A stretch of DNA of 64,000 bases from Gemmata massiliana (GTDB lineage Bacteria > Planctomycetota > Planctomycetia > Gemmatales > Gemmataceae): positions 250,841 through 314,840 of the forward strand of contig HG799464.1 of NCBI GenBank assembly GCA_000531095.1. Reading direction: 5' to 3'. The position numbers were made by a program, and so were the translations under genes. The notes below the pieces were generated by a model, which worked only from the letters and a program-made list of their open reading frames with translations, ran no database searches and was not told the DNA's origin. This document shows, piece after piece, positions 16,855 through 25,628 of this stretch. How positions within the stretch are numbered: the stretch's first letter is position 1; every line of letters begins with the position of its first letter.

Positions 16855-19245
16855 ATGGACGTACTGCTCCCGCTGCTGCGCTGCGCCGAACCGCCGATCC
16901 CGGATAGCGAATTACTCGACCGTTTTGGTCGTACACGCGACGAATCTGCGTTCGCAGAATTGGTCCAGCGCCACGGGCCGGTGGTGTATCGGATCTGTCG
17001 GCGCCTGGTCGGTTCCGCGGGCGCTGACGATGCGTTCCAGGCCACGTTTCTGGTTCTCGCCACCAAACTACGCGCGGCTCAAAGAGCTGGTGCTCTGGGT
17101 GCATGGCTGGCCGGAGTTGCGGGCCGCGTGGCGCGACAGATGAGTCGCGGGTCCGGTCGTCGGGCACGTTACGAAAGTGCTGCGGCTCAGGTCCGTGGAG
17201 GCGCGTGGATCGACCGGCCCGCGGAACTGGTCGAGCAGTTCCAGATTCTGGACGAGGAACTCACGCGACTCCCGGACGCGCTTCGCGGGCCGGTCGTTCT
17301 GTGCTTGCTCCAGGGGTATACCCAGGAGCGCGCTGCGGCCCAACTCGGACGCGACCCGCGCACCCTGCGCCGGCGCCTGGAACGTGCCAAGTCGGTACTC
17401 CGGCTCCGACTGGAACGCCGCGGCGTGGTTCCCACGGTGGCCGCGGCTCTGGTTACCGGCATGGGCGAAGTAACTGCGACCGTTCCGCCCGAACTGAACC
17501 ATCGCACCGTGGCCCTCGTGTTCGATTTTCTGACTGGGGGAAGCACGACGTGTTCTTCCGTAGCGGTTCTCGCACGCGGAGTCACAACGTCCATGCTCTC
17601 GCAGAAGGTACTCGCGTATGGCGCGAGTGCCGTCGTGCTCGGGTTGGTGGGTCTCGGGGTGGTGCTGGCGGGTGCCAAGTCAGCAGCGCCGCAGGTGCCC
17701 GCGCCCATTGCAGAAGCACCCGCACCATTGCAACCACCGACTGCGCCCGCGGCAGCGGCGCCAGTCGATGACGCCGAGGCGCGGGCGGTGGAGTTCGTGG
17801 AGAAGTTGGGCGGAACCGTCACTCGCGACGAGAAGGTGCCGGGTAAGCCGGTGGTGGGGGTGAGCCTTCAGTCCACAAAGGCGAAGAACTCGGACCTCAA
17901 GGAACTGGCCGCATTCAAGAACCTCACAACGCTCGATCTCGGTTATTCAAAAGTGACGAATACGGGCCTCAAAGAACTGGCGGTCTTCAAGAAGCTCACC
18001 AAGTTAACGCTCTCCGGCGTGGGAGTGACCAACATGGCGATCAAGGCCGTGGCCGCCCTGACGAACCTCACCGCACTCGATTTGAGCGGTACTCAAGTGA
18101 CGGACGCGGGCGTAAAGGAACTGGCCCCGCTTCAGAACCTCACCGAACTTCACCTGAGCGGCAAAGTGACGGATGCGTCCGTGAAAGAACTGGTGGTGTT
18201 CAAGAACCTCACCCGGCTTTCTCCAGGGGGCGCGGCAACGGACGCGGGCTTGAAGAGCGCGGCCGCACTCACGGGCCTCACGCAGTTGGATCTAAGCGGT
18301 ACTCAGGTGACGGATACGGGCGTGAAGGAGTTGGCTGCACTCACAAATCTCACTGCTTTGAATTTGGCTCAAACCCGGGTGACTGATGAGGGGATCAAGG
18401 CGCTGAGTGGGCTCAAGAAACTGAGCAAGTTGTATTTGGGAAACACACAGGTGACAGATGCATCTCTTAAGGACGTAGCTGCGTTTACAAATCTCACGGA
18501 ACTCGTTTTGGACCAGTGTCGGATCGGGGATGCAGGTGTGAAGGAATTGCGGGTGCTCACGAATCTCACCTTACTCAGCCTAAACCGCACGCAGGTGACG
18601 GATACGGGCCTTAAAGATATAGCGGCGCTCGCGAATCTCACTGGCCTCTACCTCAGCGTCCCGAAGCTAACGGACGCGGGCGTGAAGGAATTGACCACAC
18701 TCGCAAAACTTACCTCCCTGAGCTTGCAACACACGAGTGTGACGGCAACCGGATTTAGGGAGTTGCGTGCGTTCAAGAACCTTACCACGCTTACGATTGG
18801 CAGCGATTCGGTCACAGACGCTAGCGTAAAAGAAATCGCCGCGCTGACGAACCTCACTTGGCTGGATCTATTCGCACGGAACGTGACGGACGTCGGGTTC
18901 AACGAATTGGGCACTCTGAAGAACCTCACTCTGCTTCAGTTGAATCGTGCGCAAATTACGGACGCCGGACTGAAGGGTATCGTCACGTTACCGAGGCTAA
19001 CGTACCTCTCCTTGAGCTACACGAAAATCACAGATGCGGGATTGGGTGACTTGGCCGCGCTCAAAACTCTTACCGATCTTGATCTGACCAAGGTGCCGAT
19101 CACGGATGCGGGGCTTCAAGAGCTTGAAGCACTTACGAATCTCAGGCGCCTGAACTTGGGTCAAACGGGAGTAACAGCCGAGAGTGTCGAGGATCTTCAG
19201 AAGGCACTGCCGAAGTGTAAGATCGCTTACCGGTCCGGGCGGTAA
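16855..19245 (+). CDS. ECF-type sigma factor fused to a transmembrane helix and leucine-rich repeats
   Basis: 796 residues with three parts. Residues about 20-190 are an ECF sigma factor: region 2 (ELLDRFGRTRDESAFAELV, then DDAFQATFLVLA) and region 4 (LPDALRGPVVLCLLQGYTQE ... RTLRRRLERAKSVLR). One hydrophobic segment follows at about 246-268, and a Pro/Ala-rich linker. From about residue 345 to the end run some 18-19 leucine-rich repeats of about 24 residues of the LTALDLSGTQVTDAGVKEL type. The layout suggests a membrane-tethered sigma factor with an external LRR sensor. ECF proteins with large C-terminal extensions are a known Gemmata speciality. No anti-sigma factor is adjacent. Confidence 0.85.
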   Translation: MDVLLPLLRCAEPPIPDSELLDRFGRTRDESAFAELVQRHGPVVYRICRRLVGSAGADDAFQATFLVLATKLRAAQRAGALGAWLAGVAGRVARQMSRGSGRRARYESAAAQVRGGAWIDRPAELVEQFQILDEELTRLPDALRGPVVLCLLQGYTQERAAAQLGRDPRTLRRRLERAKSVLRLRLERRGVVPTVAAALVTGMGEVTATVPPELNHRTVALVFDFLTGGSTTCSSVAVLARGVTTSMLSQKVLAYGASAVVLGLVGLGVVLAGAKSAAPQVPAPIAEAPAPLQPPTAPAAAAPVDDAEARAVEFVEKLGGTVTRDEKVPGKPVVGVSLQSTKAKNSDLKELAAFKNLTTLDLGYSKVTNTGLKELAVFKKLTKLTLSGVGVTNMAIKAVAALTNLTALDLSGTQVTDAGVKELAPLQNLTELHLSGKVTDASVKELVVFKNLTRLSPGGAATDAGLKSAAALTGLTQLDLSGTQVTDTGVKELAALTNLTALNLAQTRVTDEGIKALSGLKKLSKLYLGNTQVTDASLKDVAAFTNLTELVLDQCRIGDAGVKELRVLTNLTLLSLNRTQVTDTGLKDIAALANLTGLYLSVPKLTDAGVKELTTLAKLTSLSLQHTSVTATGFRELRAFKNLTTLTIGSDSVTDASVKEIAALTNLTWLDLFARNVTDVGFNELGTLKNLTLLQLNRAQITDAGLKGIVTLPRLTYLSLSYTKITDAGLGDLAALKTLTDLDLTKVPITDAGLQELEALTNLRRLNLGQTGVTAESVEDLQKALPKCKIAYRSGR

Positions 19246-19277
19246 CCTGCCACCTTGTCGCGGTTGCCCTGAAATGC

Positions 19278-19315
19278 GACCGGCTCGCGCGAATGGCGAG
19301 CCGGTCGGTTCATTT
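19278..19315. terminator. Hairpin between convergent genes
   Basis: GACCGGCTCGC (19278-19288) and GCGAGCCGGTC (19296-19306) form an 11-bp stem with loop GCGAATG, followed by GGTTCATTT on the plus strand. It sits between the sigma/LRR gene and the convergent antiporter gene and could serve both. Confidence 0.55.
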
Positions 19316-19340
19316 GGGGCAATGAGAGAATCGGATTTCG

Positions 19341-20786
19341 TTAGCAGGCCGGTTCTTCTTGCGGCGCTGGCGGCACGAGCAGGCTGACGATCGGGCTAGT
19401 CATTGCGGTGGTGATGAGCGCCATCAGAACCATCATGGCGAACAGCGTCGGGCTGATGACCCCCAGATCGAGCCCGATGTTCAGCACGATCAGTTCCATC
19501 AGCCCGCGCGTGTTCATCAGCGCTCCGAGGGCCGCGGCGTCGCGCCACGACTGCCCCGTGAGCCGCGCCGCGACGAGCGTGCCGCCGAACTTCCCCACCG
19601 TAGCAACAACCACGATCGCCGCGCACCACAGCCAGTCTTCGCCGCTGCTAACCAGCCCGATCTGGGTTCGCATCCCGGTGTAGGCGAAGAACGCGGGCAA
19701 CAGCAGCACCGTGACCGGGTCTTTCAGTTTCGCGGTGAACTCGCGCGCGATGCGCCCGTCGTGCGGGACGATCGCCCCACACAGGAACGCACCGAACAGA
19801 GCGTGGATGCCGATCGCTTCCGTGGTCATGGCAGCCAGTAGCACCGCGAGGAACGTGCCGGAAATGACCATCGGCGGGAGCGGCGCAGTGGTCGCGTCGA
19901 ACCGCGCACTCAATCGGGTCACGAGTGGTCGGACGATCAGGAACATGATCGCAATGAACGCCGCAGCACCCGCGGTGATGGCGGCCACGTTCGACAGCTC
20001 CGATTGCGCGACGCCGACGATGAGTGCCAGAAGACACCACGCGGTCACGTCGTCTGCTGCTGCGCAACTTAAGGCGACGACGCCGAGTTCGGTCCGCGAC
20101 ATCCGGCGATCCGTGAGGATTCGGGCGAGAACGGGGAACGCGGTGATCGACATCGCGACGCCCATGAACAGCGCGAAACTCAGGAACGTCGTGCCGGCTG
20201 GAGCGAGAGTTTTGTAGATACCCAGCGCGAGGGCCGAACCGAGCACAAACGGCACAATGATGCTCGCATGAGAAACGGCGACCGCGGCGTGAGCCTGCTT
20301 CCGCAACCGGGCCGCGTTCAGTTCCAACCCGACCAGGAACATGTAGAGCACGACGCCGATCTGTGAAACGGCCTTGAGCGCGGACGTCACCTGTCCCTTG
20401 GGGTCCGTCGTCGCGGATGGGATCAGGACGTGCATCGCTTCTGGTGAAATGGCTCCGAGTAGCGACGGCCCGAGCATAATCCCCGCGAGCACTTCTCCAA
20501 TTACTGGCGGCTGACCGATACGCCGGCACACTTTGCCGAGAAGCGAACCGAGGAAAATAACGGCAGCGAGCGTCCCCAAAACGTGCAGTACGATGTTGAC
20601 CGGTTCGTGCTTGATTGCCCCGCTTGCGGCAGCCGCGGTGTCTGATGCGGGCGGGACGGTCAGCCCCGAACCCGCGCGACAAATGAGTAGGAAGATCCCG
20701 ATCCCGGCGACGAGCAGGCCGGTATACACGGCCGCACCGATCCACGGATTCGGCCGAACAACACGCAGCGCTTCGCTTTGGGACAT
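19341..20786 (-). CDS. Kef/CPA2-type cation:proton antiporter
   Basis: 481 residues, mostly membrane: about a dozen hydrophobic helices. A first transmembrane segment is followed by a loop, then the Na_H_Exchanger domain with IGQPPVIGEVLAGIMLGPSLLG near the start and the FLVGLELNAARL block, both diagnostic of the CPA2 family (KefB, GerN and relatives). It should exchange K+ or Na+ for protons across the cytoplasmic membrane. There is no C-terminal TrkA-N/RCK domain, so it is the short type without nucleotide gating. The start at 20786 has GAGGTAG upstream. No ancillary KefF/G-type gene is beside it. Confidence 0.85.
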   Translation of the reverse strand: MSQSEALRVVRPNPWIGAAVYTGLLVAGIGIFLLICRAGSGLTVPPASDTAAAASGAIKHEPVNIVLHVLGTLAAVIFLGSLLGKVCRRIGQPPVIGEVLAGIMLGPSLLGAISPEAMHVLIPSATTDPKGQVTSALKAVSQIGVVLYMFLVGLELNAARLRKQAHAAVAVSHASIIVPFVLGSALALGIYKTLAPAGTTFLSFALFMGVAMSITAFPVLARILTDRRMSRTELGVVALSCAAADDVTAWCLLALIVGVAQSELSNVAAITAGAAAFIAIMFLIVRPLVTRLSARFDATTAPLPPMVISGTFLAVLLAAMTTEAIGIHALFGAFLCGAIVPHDGRIAREFTAKLKDPVTVLLLPAFFAYTGMRTQIGLVSSGEDWLWCAAIVVVATVGKFGGTLVAARLTGQSWRDAAALGALMNTRGLMELIVLNIGLDLGVISPTLFAMMVLMALITTAMTSPIVSLLVPPAPQEEPAC

Positions 20787-21051
20787 CGCTACCTCAGTGA
20801 GCGGCGGTCTTCACGGAGTGAAAATAGCTGTTCAGACAACTATCGTCCAGACAACAATACCGCGCGACTGCGGTCCCCCAACACGATGCAGCCGAAAATG
20901 TGCGTACCCGTAACGGGCTTGAGTAGAACGGCTGACAGAAGTGCCGCCCCGAACATACGGGACAACCTCGTGTCCTATTGGGGTGCGGGAACAGGGCGGC
21001 ATGCGTTTGGGGAGCGCTTACTGTTCCGAGGATCAAGTTAGGGGCGAACAC

Positions 21052-21849
21052 ATGGGGCTGGTCGGTTGGTTTCGCAAAACGTTCCTGACCGCATCCGATC
21101 CCAATCAGCCGCAACTGGTTCTGGCCGGGTTGGGGTTCGATGAGGCTATCGCGTTGATCGCGGCCGGGTCGTGGCGTGTTGATGTGAACCGCGAGGCCCG
21201 ACAGTTCCCGCTTCAGTTCGGCCCGGAGGTCATTCCTGAGTCGTGGCGGCGCTACGAGAGCATCGGCGAACCGCACCCGAACTTCGAGGCCCGCAAGCGG
21301 AGCATGACCGAGTGGATCGAGTGCTGGTGGCGGGCGCTCGAGGCGATCTTGTGCAGTTACCGCGAACACGCGCTCCCGTCGCTTTGGGAGCGCGTGGATA
21401 CCAATGACCGGGCGCTCCTTCTTCTGTGTCGCCTCGCTGCGGAAGGGGTTGAACGCGAACTGATTCTGGCCGGCCTCCGGGACAGACTGCCGGGAATGGC
21501 CCCGGAGAGGCACGAATTCCTCGTTGAGAACAGTGAGTATTCCGCTCGGAGAGATTCGGACCTTGCAGTGGTTCTGACTTACCTGCGGCAAGTACCGGCG
21601 TTCGAGCGAGCAACGGTCGAAGTGCTGTGCCGGCGCGTCTTCGAGGAGCCGGACGATACCGAACTCGTGGCGGTGCTTAAAAAGCTGATCCCGACACTCT
21701 CCCGTTCGGCCCGGAATCTCGTGGCCGAGCGGCTCCATTCGCGCGCCAAGTATGATTCCGTTCGCGCCGTCATCGAAGAGTTGCGACAGGTGCCGGCGTT
21801 CGAGCACGCATTCGACGAAGTGCGGCCGTCCACCGACTCAACGAGGTGA
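21052..21849 (+). CDS. Hypothetical protein, unrecognised
   Basis: 265 residues, soluble, rich in Arg, Glu and Leu, with several predicted helices (for example RALLLLCRLAAEGVERELIL and AVLKKLIPTLSRSARNLVAE). Two short internally similar segments, VLTYLRQVPAFE and VIEELRQVPAFE, sit about 73 residues apart and suggest a duplicated helical unit of the HEAT-like kind. The ATG at 21052 is chosen because AGGGGCG precedes it; an in-frame ATG at 21001 and a GTG at 20941 are weaker. It converges on the rsr gene with only 18 bases between the stops; a role in the RNA-repair locus is possible but not shown. Confidence 0.55.
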   Translation: MGLVGWFRKTFLTASDPNQPQLVLAGLGFDEAIALIAAGSWRVDVNREARQFPLQFGPEVIPESWRRYESIGEPHPNFEARKRSMTEWIECWWRALEAILCSYREHALPSLWERVDTNDRALLLLCRLAAEGVERELILAGLRDRLPGMAPERHEFLVENSEYSARRDSDLAVVLTYLRQVPAFERATVEVLCRRVFEEPDDTELVAVLKKLIPTLSRSARNLVAERLHSRAKYDSVRAVIEELRQVPAFEHAFDEVRPSTDSTR

Positions 21850-21867
21850 CGCCCAGCTCCTTTGCGG

Positions 21868-23553
21868 TCACGAGCGGGGACCGTCTCCAATAGCGAATTG
21901 GCTCATCAGTTGCGGAACGGCCGTGTCGAACCCGACCACGTCCATCATCCCCGCGTCGTCCGGATCAGCGATGCTGAACCCGTTCGACACCATCCCCACG
22001 ACGATCAATTTCGCCCCGATCCCCGTTTTCTCCCGGTACCGTTGAAGCGCCTGGACCGGGTGAATGTCTCCGTGCCAGGTTTCGCTGTCCGTGTACACGA
22101 CGAACACGTCGACCGCGAGTTTCCGTTCCAGGGCGTAGAGCATCGGTAGCGCGCAGTCGGTCGGACCCATCGGCAGGTTGTCCACAACGCGGATCGCGTC
22201 GTCGAGGCGCTGGTTGGGGCGGATCGGCAGCATCTCGACCCCGCTCCCGGAGTTCGGGTACGCGGACCAGGCGCCGAAGGTCGCTGCCTGGGTACCCGTG
22301 AATTGGAACCCGCGCCCGGTGAATCCGACGACGTGGTGATTCGGCTCGGTTGCGGCCGTAACCAGGGCCATTGCCGCGGCGCCGTCGCGGGCTGATAAAC
22401 CAGGCACACCGGCGATTGCACTCCAGCCCATGCTCCCGGATACATCCAGTGCCAGGAGCCATTTCTTGTTAGTCGGCTCGGCGTTACCGAACGCTGCGTG
22501 AAAGGCTCCATCGAGCGCATCCACAACCCGCTGTACCGGAACCCAAAAAACGCGTCCGCGAACTCCGCGACCGGCCGCGTAAGTTCTTAGTGCCGCGAGT
22601 ACGGTAATTGGGTGGAGCCGGGACCGGCGCAGGCGCTCGGTATCGGCCAAGGCCGTGACGACTCGATCCACCGCGGCCGACTCCGGTGTCAGTAAGCCGA
22701 CTCGTGTCATTGTCGCGAGATTTCGCACCAGGGCACCGAGTGGCATGTGCTCCAGAAGTGCGTCCCACACGTCCATTCGGTTCAGCCACCGGGTCGGGAC
22801 ACACTCCCGGGGCAGAGTGTATTCGCGGATCAGGCGGACCACTTCGACCGGATCGGTCGCGCGCTTGGCAGCTTCAAATCCCACGATCGGCGCGAGCGGA
22901 TCACTCACGTCTACGGCGTCGGGCAGCTCTCCCTTCCCGACGGCCCACCTGAGCGCGGCGTTCGACGGTTCGCTCGCTTTGACGTGGCACAAGCGAAGCA
23001 GATCCCGGTGCGCCCACCCACCGCGCTGCTGATACTTGCTGAGTTGATGGGCCAGATCACGCGGCACCTTTTCGGTGTACCAGTTCCCCACGGCCCGACG
23101 TAGCGCCCGGCCCCAACCGCGGAACGCTTCAACGCCCTCCACAAACTGGAACAGGTGCGTACCGATCCGGCACACACGCAGAACAGCGGCGAGAGCCTGT
23201 GTCCGTGTGTTTGGACTGCCCATGCCGGTGGCCATCGCCAGAGCAAATACGGCTGGGTCGTTCTTCGGTGCGCGGCCCGCTTCGCTGATTTCGATGATCC
23301 GAGCTACGGTCCGGCTCCCGTCGGCTTCGATGCACCGGCGCACGGCTTCGGCGTTCTGAAGCGTCAGTTCCCGCTCGTTAGCGTAGTAGCTCCCGCCTTC
23401 GGCACCGAGCACGAGGAACCGGTCGAGCCGGGTCCAGTCATCAACGGCGAACGAGAAGCCGCCCGCGGAGTTGCGGACCTGCGTGCTTCCCGGGATCGGT
23501 TCGTTTTGGGGCGTGTGACGGGGCGCGAAGTGCGCGGCGTAGCGAACGGTCAA
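21868..23553 (-). CDS. rsr: TROVE-domain protein, Ro60 orthologue Rsr
   Basis: 561 residues. Ro60/Rsr proteins bind the ends of misfolded RNAs and Y RNAs and help RNA decay and repair. The N-terminal HEAT-like ring is recognised by its opening YAAHF...TPQNEPIPG and the block QLSKYQQRGGWAHRDLLRL, and the C-terminal VWA domain by the MIDAS DVSGSM (residues 370-375) with a later GPTDCALP threonine and YTDSETW aspartate. A TTG start at 23553 is chosen: it matches the family N-terminus and has GAGGAG five bases upstream. The ATG at 23703 would add 50 residues that come from the hairpin leader. A sigma-54 promoter lies upstream and an RtcR-like activator is divergent, as in known rsr-rtc RNA-repair operons. 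No rtcB or rtcA follows. Confidence 0.85.
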   Translation of the reverse strand: MTVRYAAHFAPRHTPQNEPIPGSTQVRNSAGGFSFAVDDWTRLDRFLVLGAEGGSYYANERELTLQNAEAVRRCIEADGSRTVARIIEISEAGRAPKNDPAVFALAMATGMGSPNTRTQALAAVLRVCRIGTHLFQFVEGVEAFRGWGRALRRAVGNWYTEKVPRDLAHQLSKYQQRGGWAHRDLLRLCHVKASEPSNAALRWAVGKGELPDAVDVSDPLAPIVGFEAAKRATDPVEVVRLIREYTLPRECVPTRWLNRMDVWDALLEHMPLGALVRNLATMTRVGLLTPESAAVDRVVTALADTERLRRSRLHPITVLAALRTYAAGRGVRGRVFWVPVQRVVDALDGAFHAAFGNAEPTNKKWLLALDVSGSMGWSAIAGVPGLSARDGAAAMALVTAATEPNHHVVGFTGRGFQFTGTQAATFGAWSAYPNSGSGVEMLPIRPNQRLDDAIRVVDNLPMGPTDCALPMLYALERKLAVDVFVVYTDSETWHGDIHPVQALQRYREKTGIGAKLIVVGMVSNGFSIADPDDAGMMDVVGFDTAVPQLMSQFAIGDGPRS

Positions 23554-23614
23554 GGCCGCTCCTCGGATGGGATATCGGGAATGTGATGAGTGAGTGACGA
23601 GTGAACCGCGGGGT

Positions 23615-23698
23615 CGGTGGGGCGGTCGCGGATAGTCCACTTCCACCCCACCGAGCGCGATTGCGGGGGATGAGCCCGCATGTGCTGGCACCGCCAGC
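23615..23698 (-). ncRNA. Three-hairpin structured leader of rsr, candidate Y RNA
   Basis: On the minus strand, downstream of the sigma-54 promoter and ending about 60 bases before the rsr start, three hairpins follow in a row. First GCTGGC-GGT-GCCAGC (23698-23684). Then TGCGGG-CTCATCC-CCCGCA (23680-23662), a 6-bp stem with a 7-base, anticodon-like loop. Last a long arm with stem CGGTGGGGTGG/CCGCCCCACCG (11 bp with one U-G pair), an AA/GA internal loop, and GTGGA-CTA-TCCGC at the tip (23653-23615). Bacterial Y RNAs are encoded beside rsr, and some carry tRNA-like modules, so position and form fit. I could not show a conserved Ro-binding sequence, and folding was done by eye. Confidence 0.35.
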
Positions 23699-23808
23699 GG
23701 CATCGTTACTCCCGCCCAAACGGATGGACACGAGTGGGTAACCTTCGCCTACGGCTCGCCGGCACCAGACCGACCGAACAAGGGACTGGAGAAGGTGCCG
23801 ATGGTAAA

Positions 23809-23824
23809 AGCACGCTCGGTGCCA
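23809..23824 (-). promoter_or_regulatory. Sigma-54 promoter upstream of rsr
   Basis: Read on the minus strand: TTGGCAC, five bases (CGAGC), then GTGCTTTT. The invariant GG and GC pairs have exactly the sigma-54 spacing, and only one base of the TTGCT element differs (GTGCT). Transcription would start near 23797, about 244 bases before the rsr start codon, leaving a long leader that contains three hairpins. The divergent gene encodes a sigma-54-dependent activator with the GAFTGA loop, so activator and promoter are found together. Confidence 0.6.
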
Positions 23825-24027
23825 AATGCATTTTCTTGCGAGCTGAGCGAGTGAAATGTGCCCAGATTTCGAGGGCCAATGAGGAGGAGCAAGTTCTGGT
23901 CGAGTCAGCAGTTCGGAGCAATCCGACTAGCGCAAAGAATCGTGCGAAATAACGGTTCGCGCTTCGCGGTGTGTTGATCTCGGGTACCGATGGGGTTACA
24001 AAATATTTTGTCACTTCATCCAAAATA

Positions 24028-25628
24028 ATGGTTCTGATTATGGCTACTCGCCGCGTGCTTGTGTCGTGGATCGGGTACGCCGATTTTCGGGCGCTGGCCG
24101 CGACCCTTCCGCCGGACCAGCAGGCCGATGTGTTGCGCGGGCTGAACCCGCCGACGCCGCTCACCGGTCAGGCGGGGCCGCTCAAAACGCTGCTCGACCA
24201 CGAATCGTTCGACGAGGTCCACCTACTGACTAGTCACCCCGGCCCGCGGAACCGGCTGTACGCCCGGTGGGTCGGCGGCTCCCCGGTCCTCCACCCGATC
24301 AAGGTGAACAACCCGACCGATTACGTCGAAATCTTCCAGCTCGTGGATACCGAACTGACGTCGATCGTCCGACTCCCGCGGGACGCCGACGAGGAACTGT
24401 GCATTCACCTCAGCCCCGGTACGCCCACCATGACGGCGATCTGGGTGCTATTGGGGAAGAGCAAGTACCAGCCGGCCACCTTCTACCAGACCCACGATGG
24501 ACGCGCCTGGATCACCACGATCCCGTTTGACCTCGTGGTCGACTACGTTCCCCAAGTTCTGCGCGACGCGGACGCACGGCTCCAGCTCCTGGCGGCCCAA
24601 AGTCCACAGGACGTGCAGGGATTCCAGGACGTGGCGGGCGACAGTCACGGCATTCGAGTCGCGGTGGGGCGGGCGCGCCGGGCCGCACGGCGCGGGGTGT
24701 CGGTCCTGATTCTGGGTGAAAGTGGCACTGGTAAGGAGTTGTTCGCCCGTGCCGTTCATGATGCGAGTCCGCGGCGCGAGGGGCCGTTCGTGGCCATCAA
24801 TTGCGCGGCACTCTCCCGAGAACTGTTGGAGAGCGAGCTGTTCGGCCACAAGAAGGGGGCGTTCACTGGCGCCGACCGGGATCGGGAAGGGGCGTTCACG
24901 GAGGCGGACGGAGGGACGCTGTTCCTCGATGAGATCGGAGAGTGCGATCCCGCAATGCAGGCCAAGTTGTTGCGCGTCCTGCAACCGCCCGACGGGAGCC
25001 CGTGTCAACGGGTGTTCTGTCGGGTGGGCGATTCGCGCCCGCGGACCAGTGACGTTCGCATCGTTGCCGCCACCAACCGTGACCTACTCGGGTGCGTCGC
25101 GCAGAACCAGTTCCGAGAGGACCTGTACTACCGACTGGCCACGATCACAATTAAGCTCCCGCCGCTGCGAGAGCGGCGCGGCGACGTGGGCGCGATCGCG
25201 GAACGACTCCTCGGTCGGATCAATAGAGACTTCGCCCGACAGGAACCGGGGTTCCGGCCCAAGCGCCTGTCCCCCTCGGCGCTCGGGTATGTGAAGGGGC
25301 ACTCGTGGCCCGGGAACGTGCGGCAGTTGTACAACACACTGGTTCAGGCCGCGGTGATGAGCGACGGGACGTAATCGACCGGCGGGATCTCGACGACGCG
25401 GTCGCCGAGGTTCCGGGGCAGGCCCCCGCAGACTTGCTGGAAGTGCCGCTAGGCGGACGGTTCTCCCTGGAGCGGCACCTCGAAGAGATCCAGCGCCACT
25501 ACTTGCGCCGCGCGCTGGTAGAGGCCGACGGGGTTCAACGGCGCGCCGCCGAGTTACTCGGGTATCGGAACTACCAGACCCTGGCCGCGCAACTGGAGCG
25601 ATTGGGGATCAAAAAGGACGATCACTGA
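24028..25628 (+). CDS. rtcR: RtcR-like sigma-54 activator with CARF-type sensor domain, apparent frameshift
   Basis: About 533 residues once one base is restored. The N-terminal 190 residues match the CARF-like sensor of RtcR (blocks [34 protein letters not shown]). The AAA+ domain has Walker A GESGTGKE from residue 230, the sigma-54-contacting GAFTGA at 277-282, and Walker [12 protein letters not shown]. The C-terminus is a Fis-type helix-turn-helix ([19 protein letters not shown]). The frame stops early at 25374 because GACGGGACG at 25363-25371 lacks a G; adding one to the G run joins SDG to [11 protein letters not shown]. This is probably a sequencing error. RtcR proteins sense RNA-damage products and switch on RNA-repair genes. 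The start is either 24028 or 24040; neither has a clear ribosome binding site. Confidence 0.8.

Noticed and set aside
23683-23702. A plus-strand sigma-54 site at TGGCACCGCCAGCGGCA
   Set aside because: The GG-to-GC spacing and the -12 element are wrong; the bases form one of the leader hairpins.
23554-23703. ATG at 23703 as the start of rsr
   Set aside because: The extra 50 residues translate the hairpin leader and do not resemble a TROVE N-terminus; the TTG at 23553 has a GAGGAG site.
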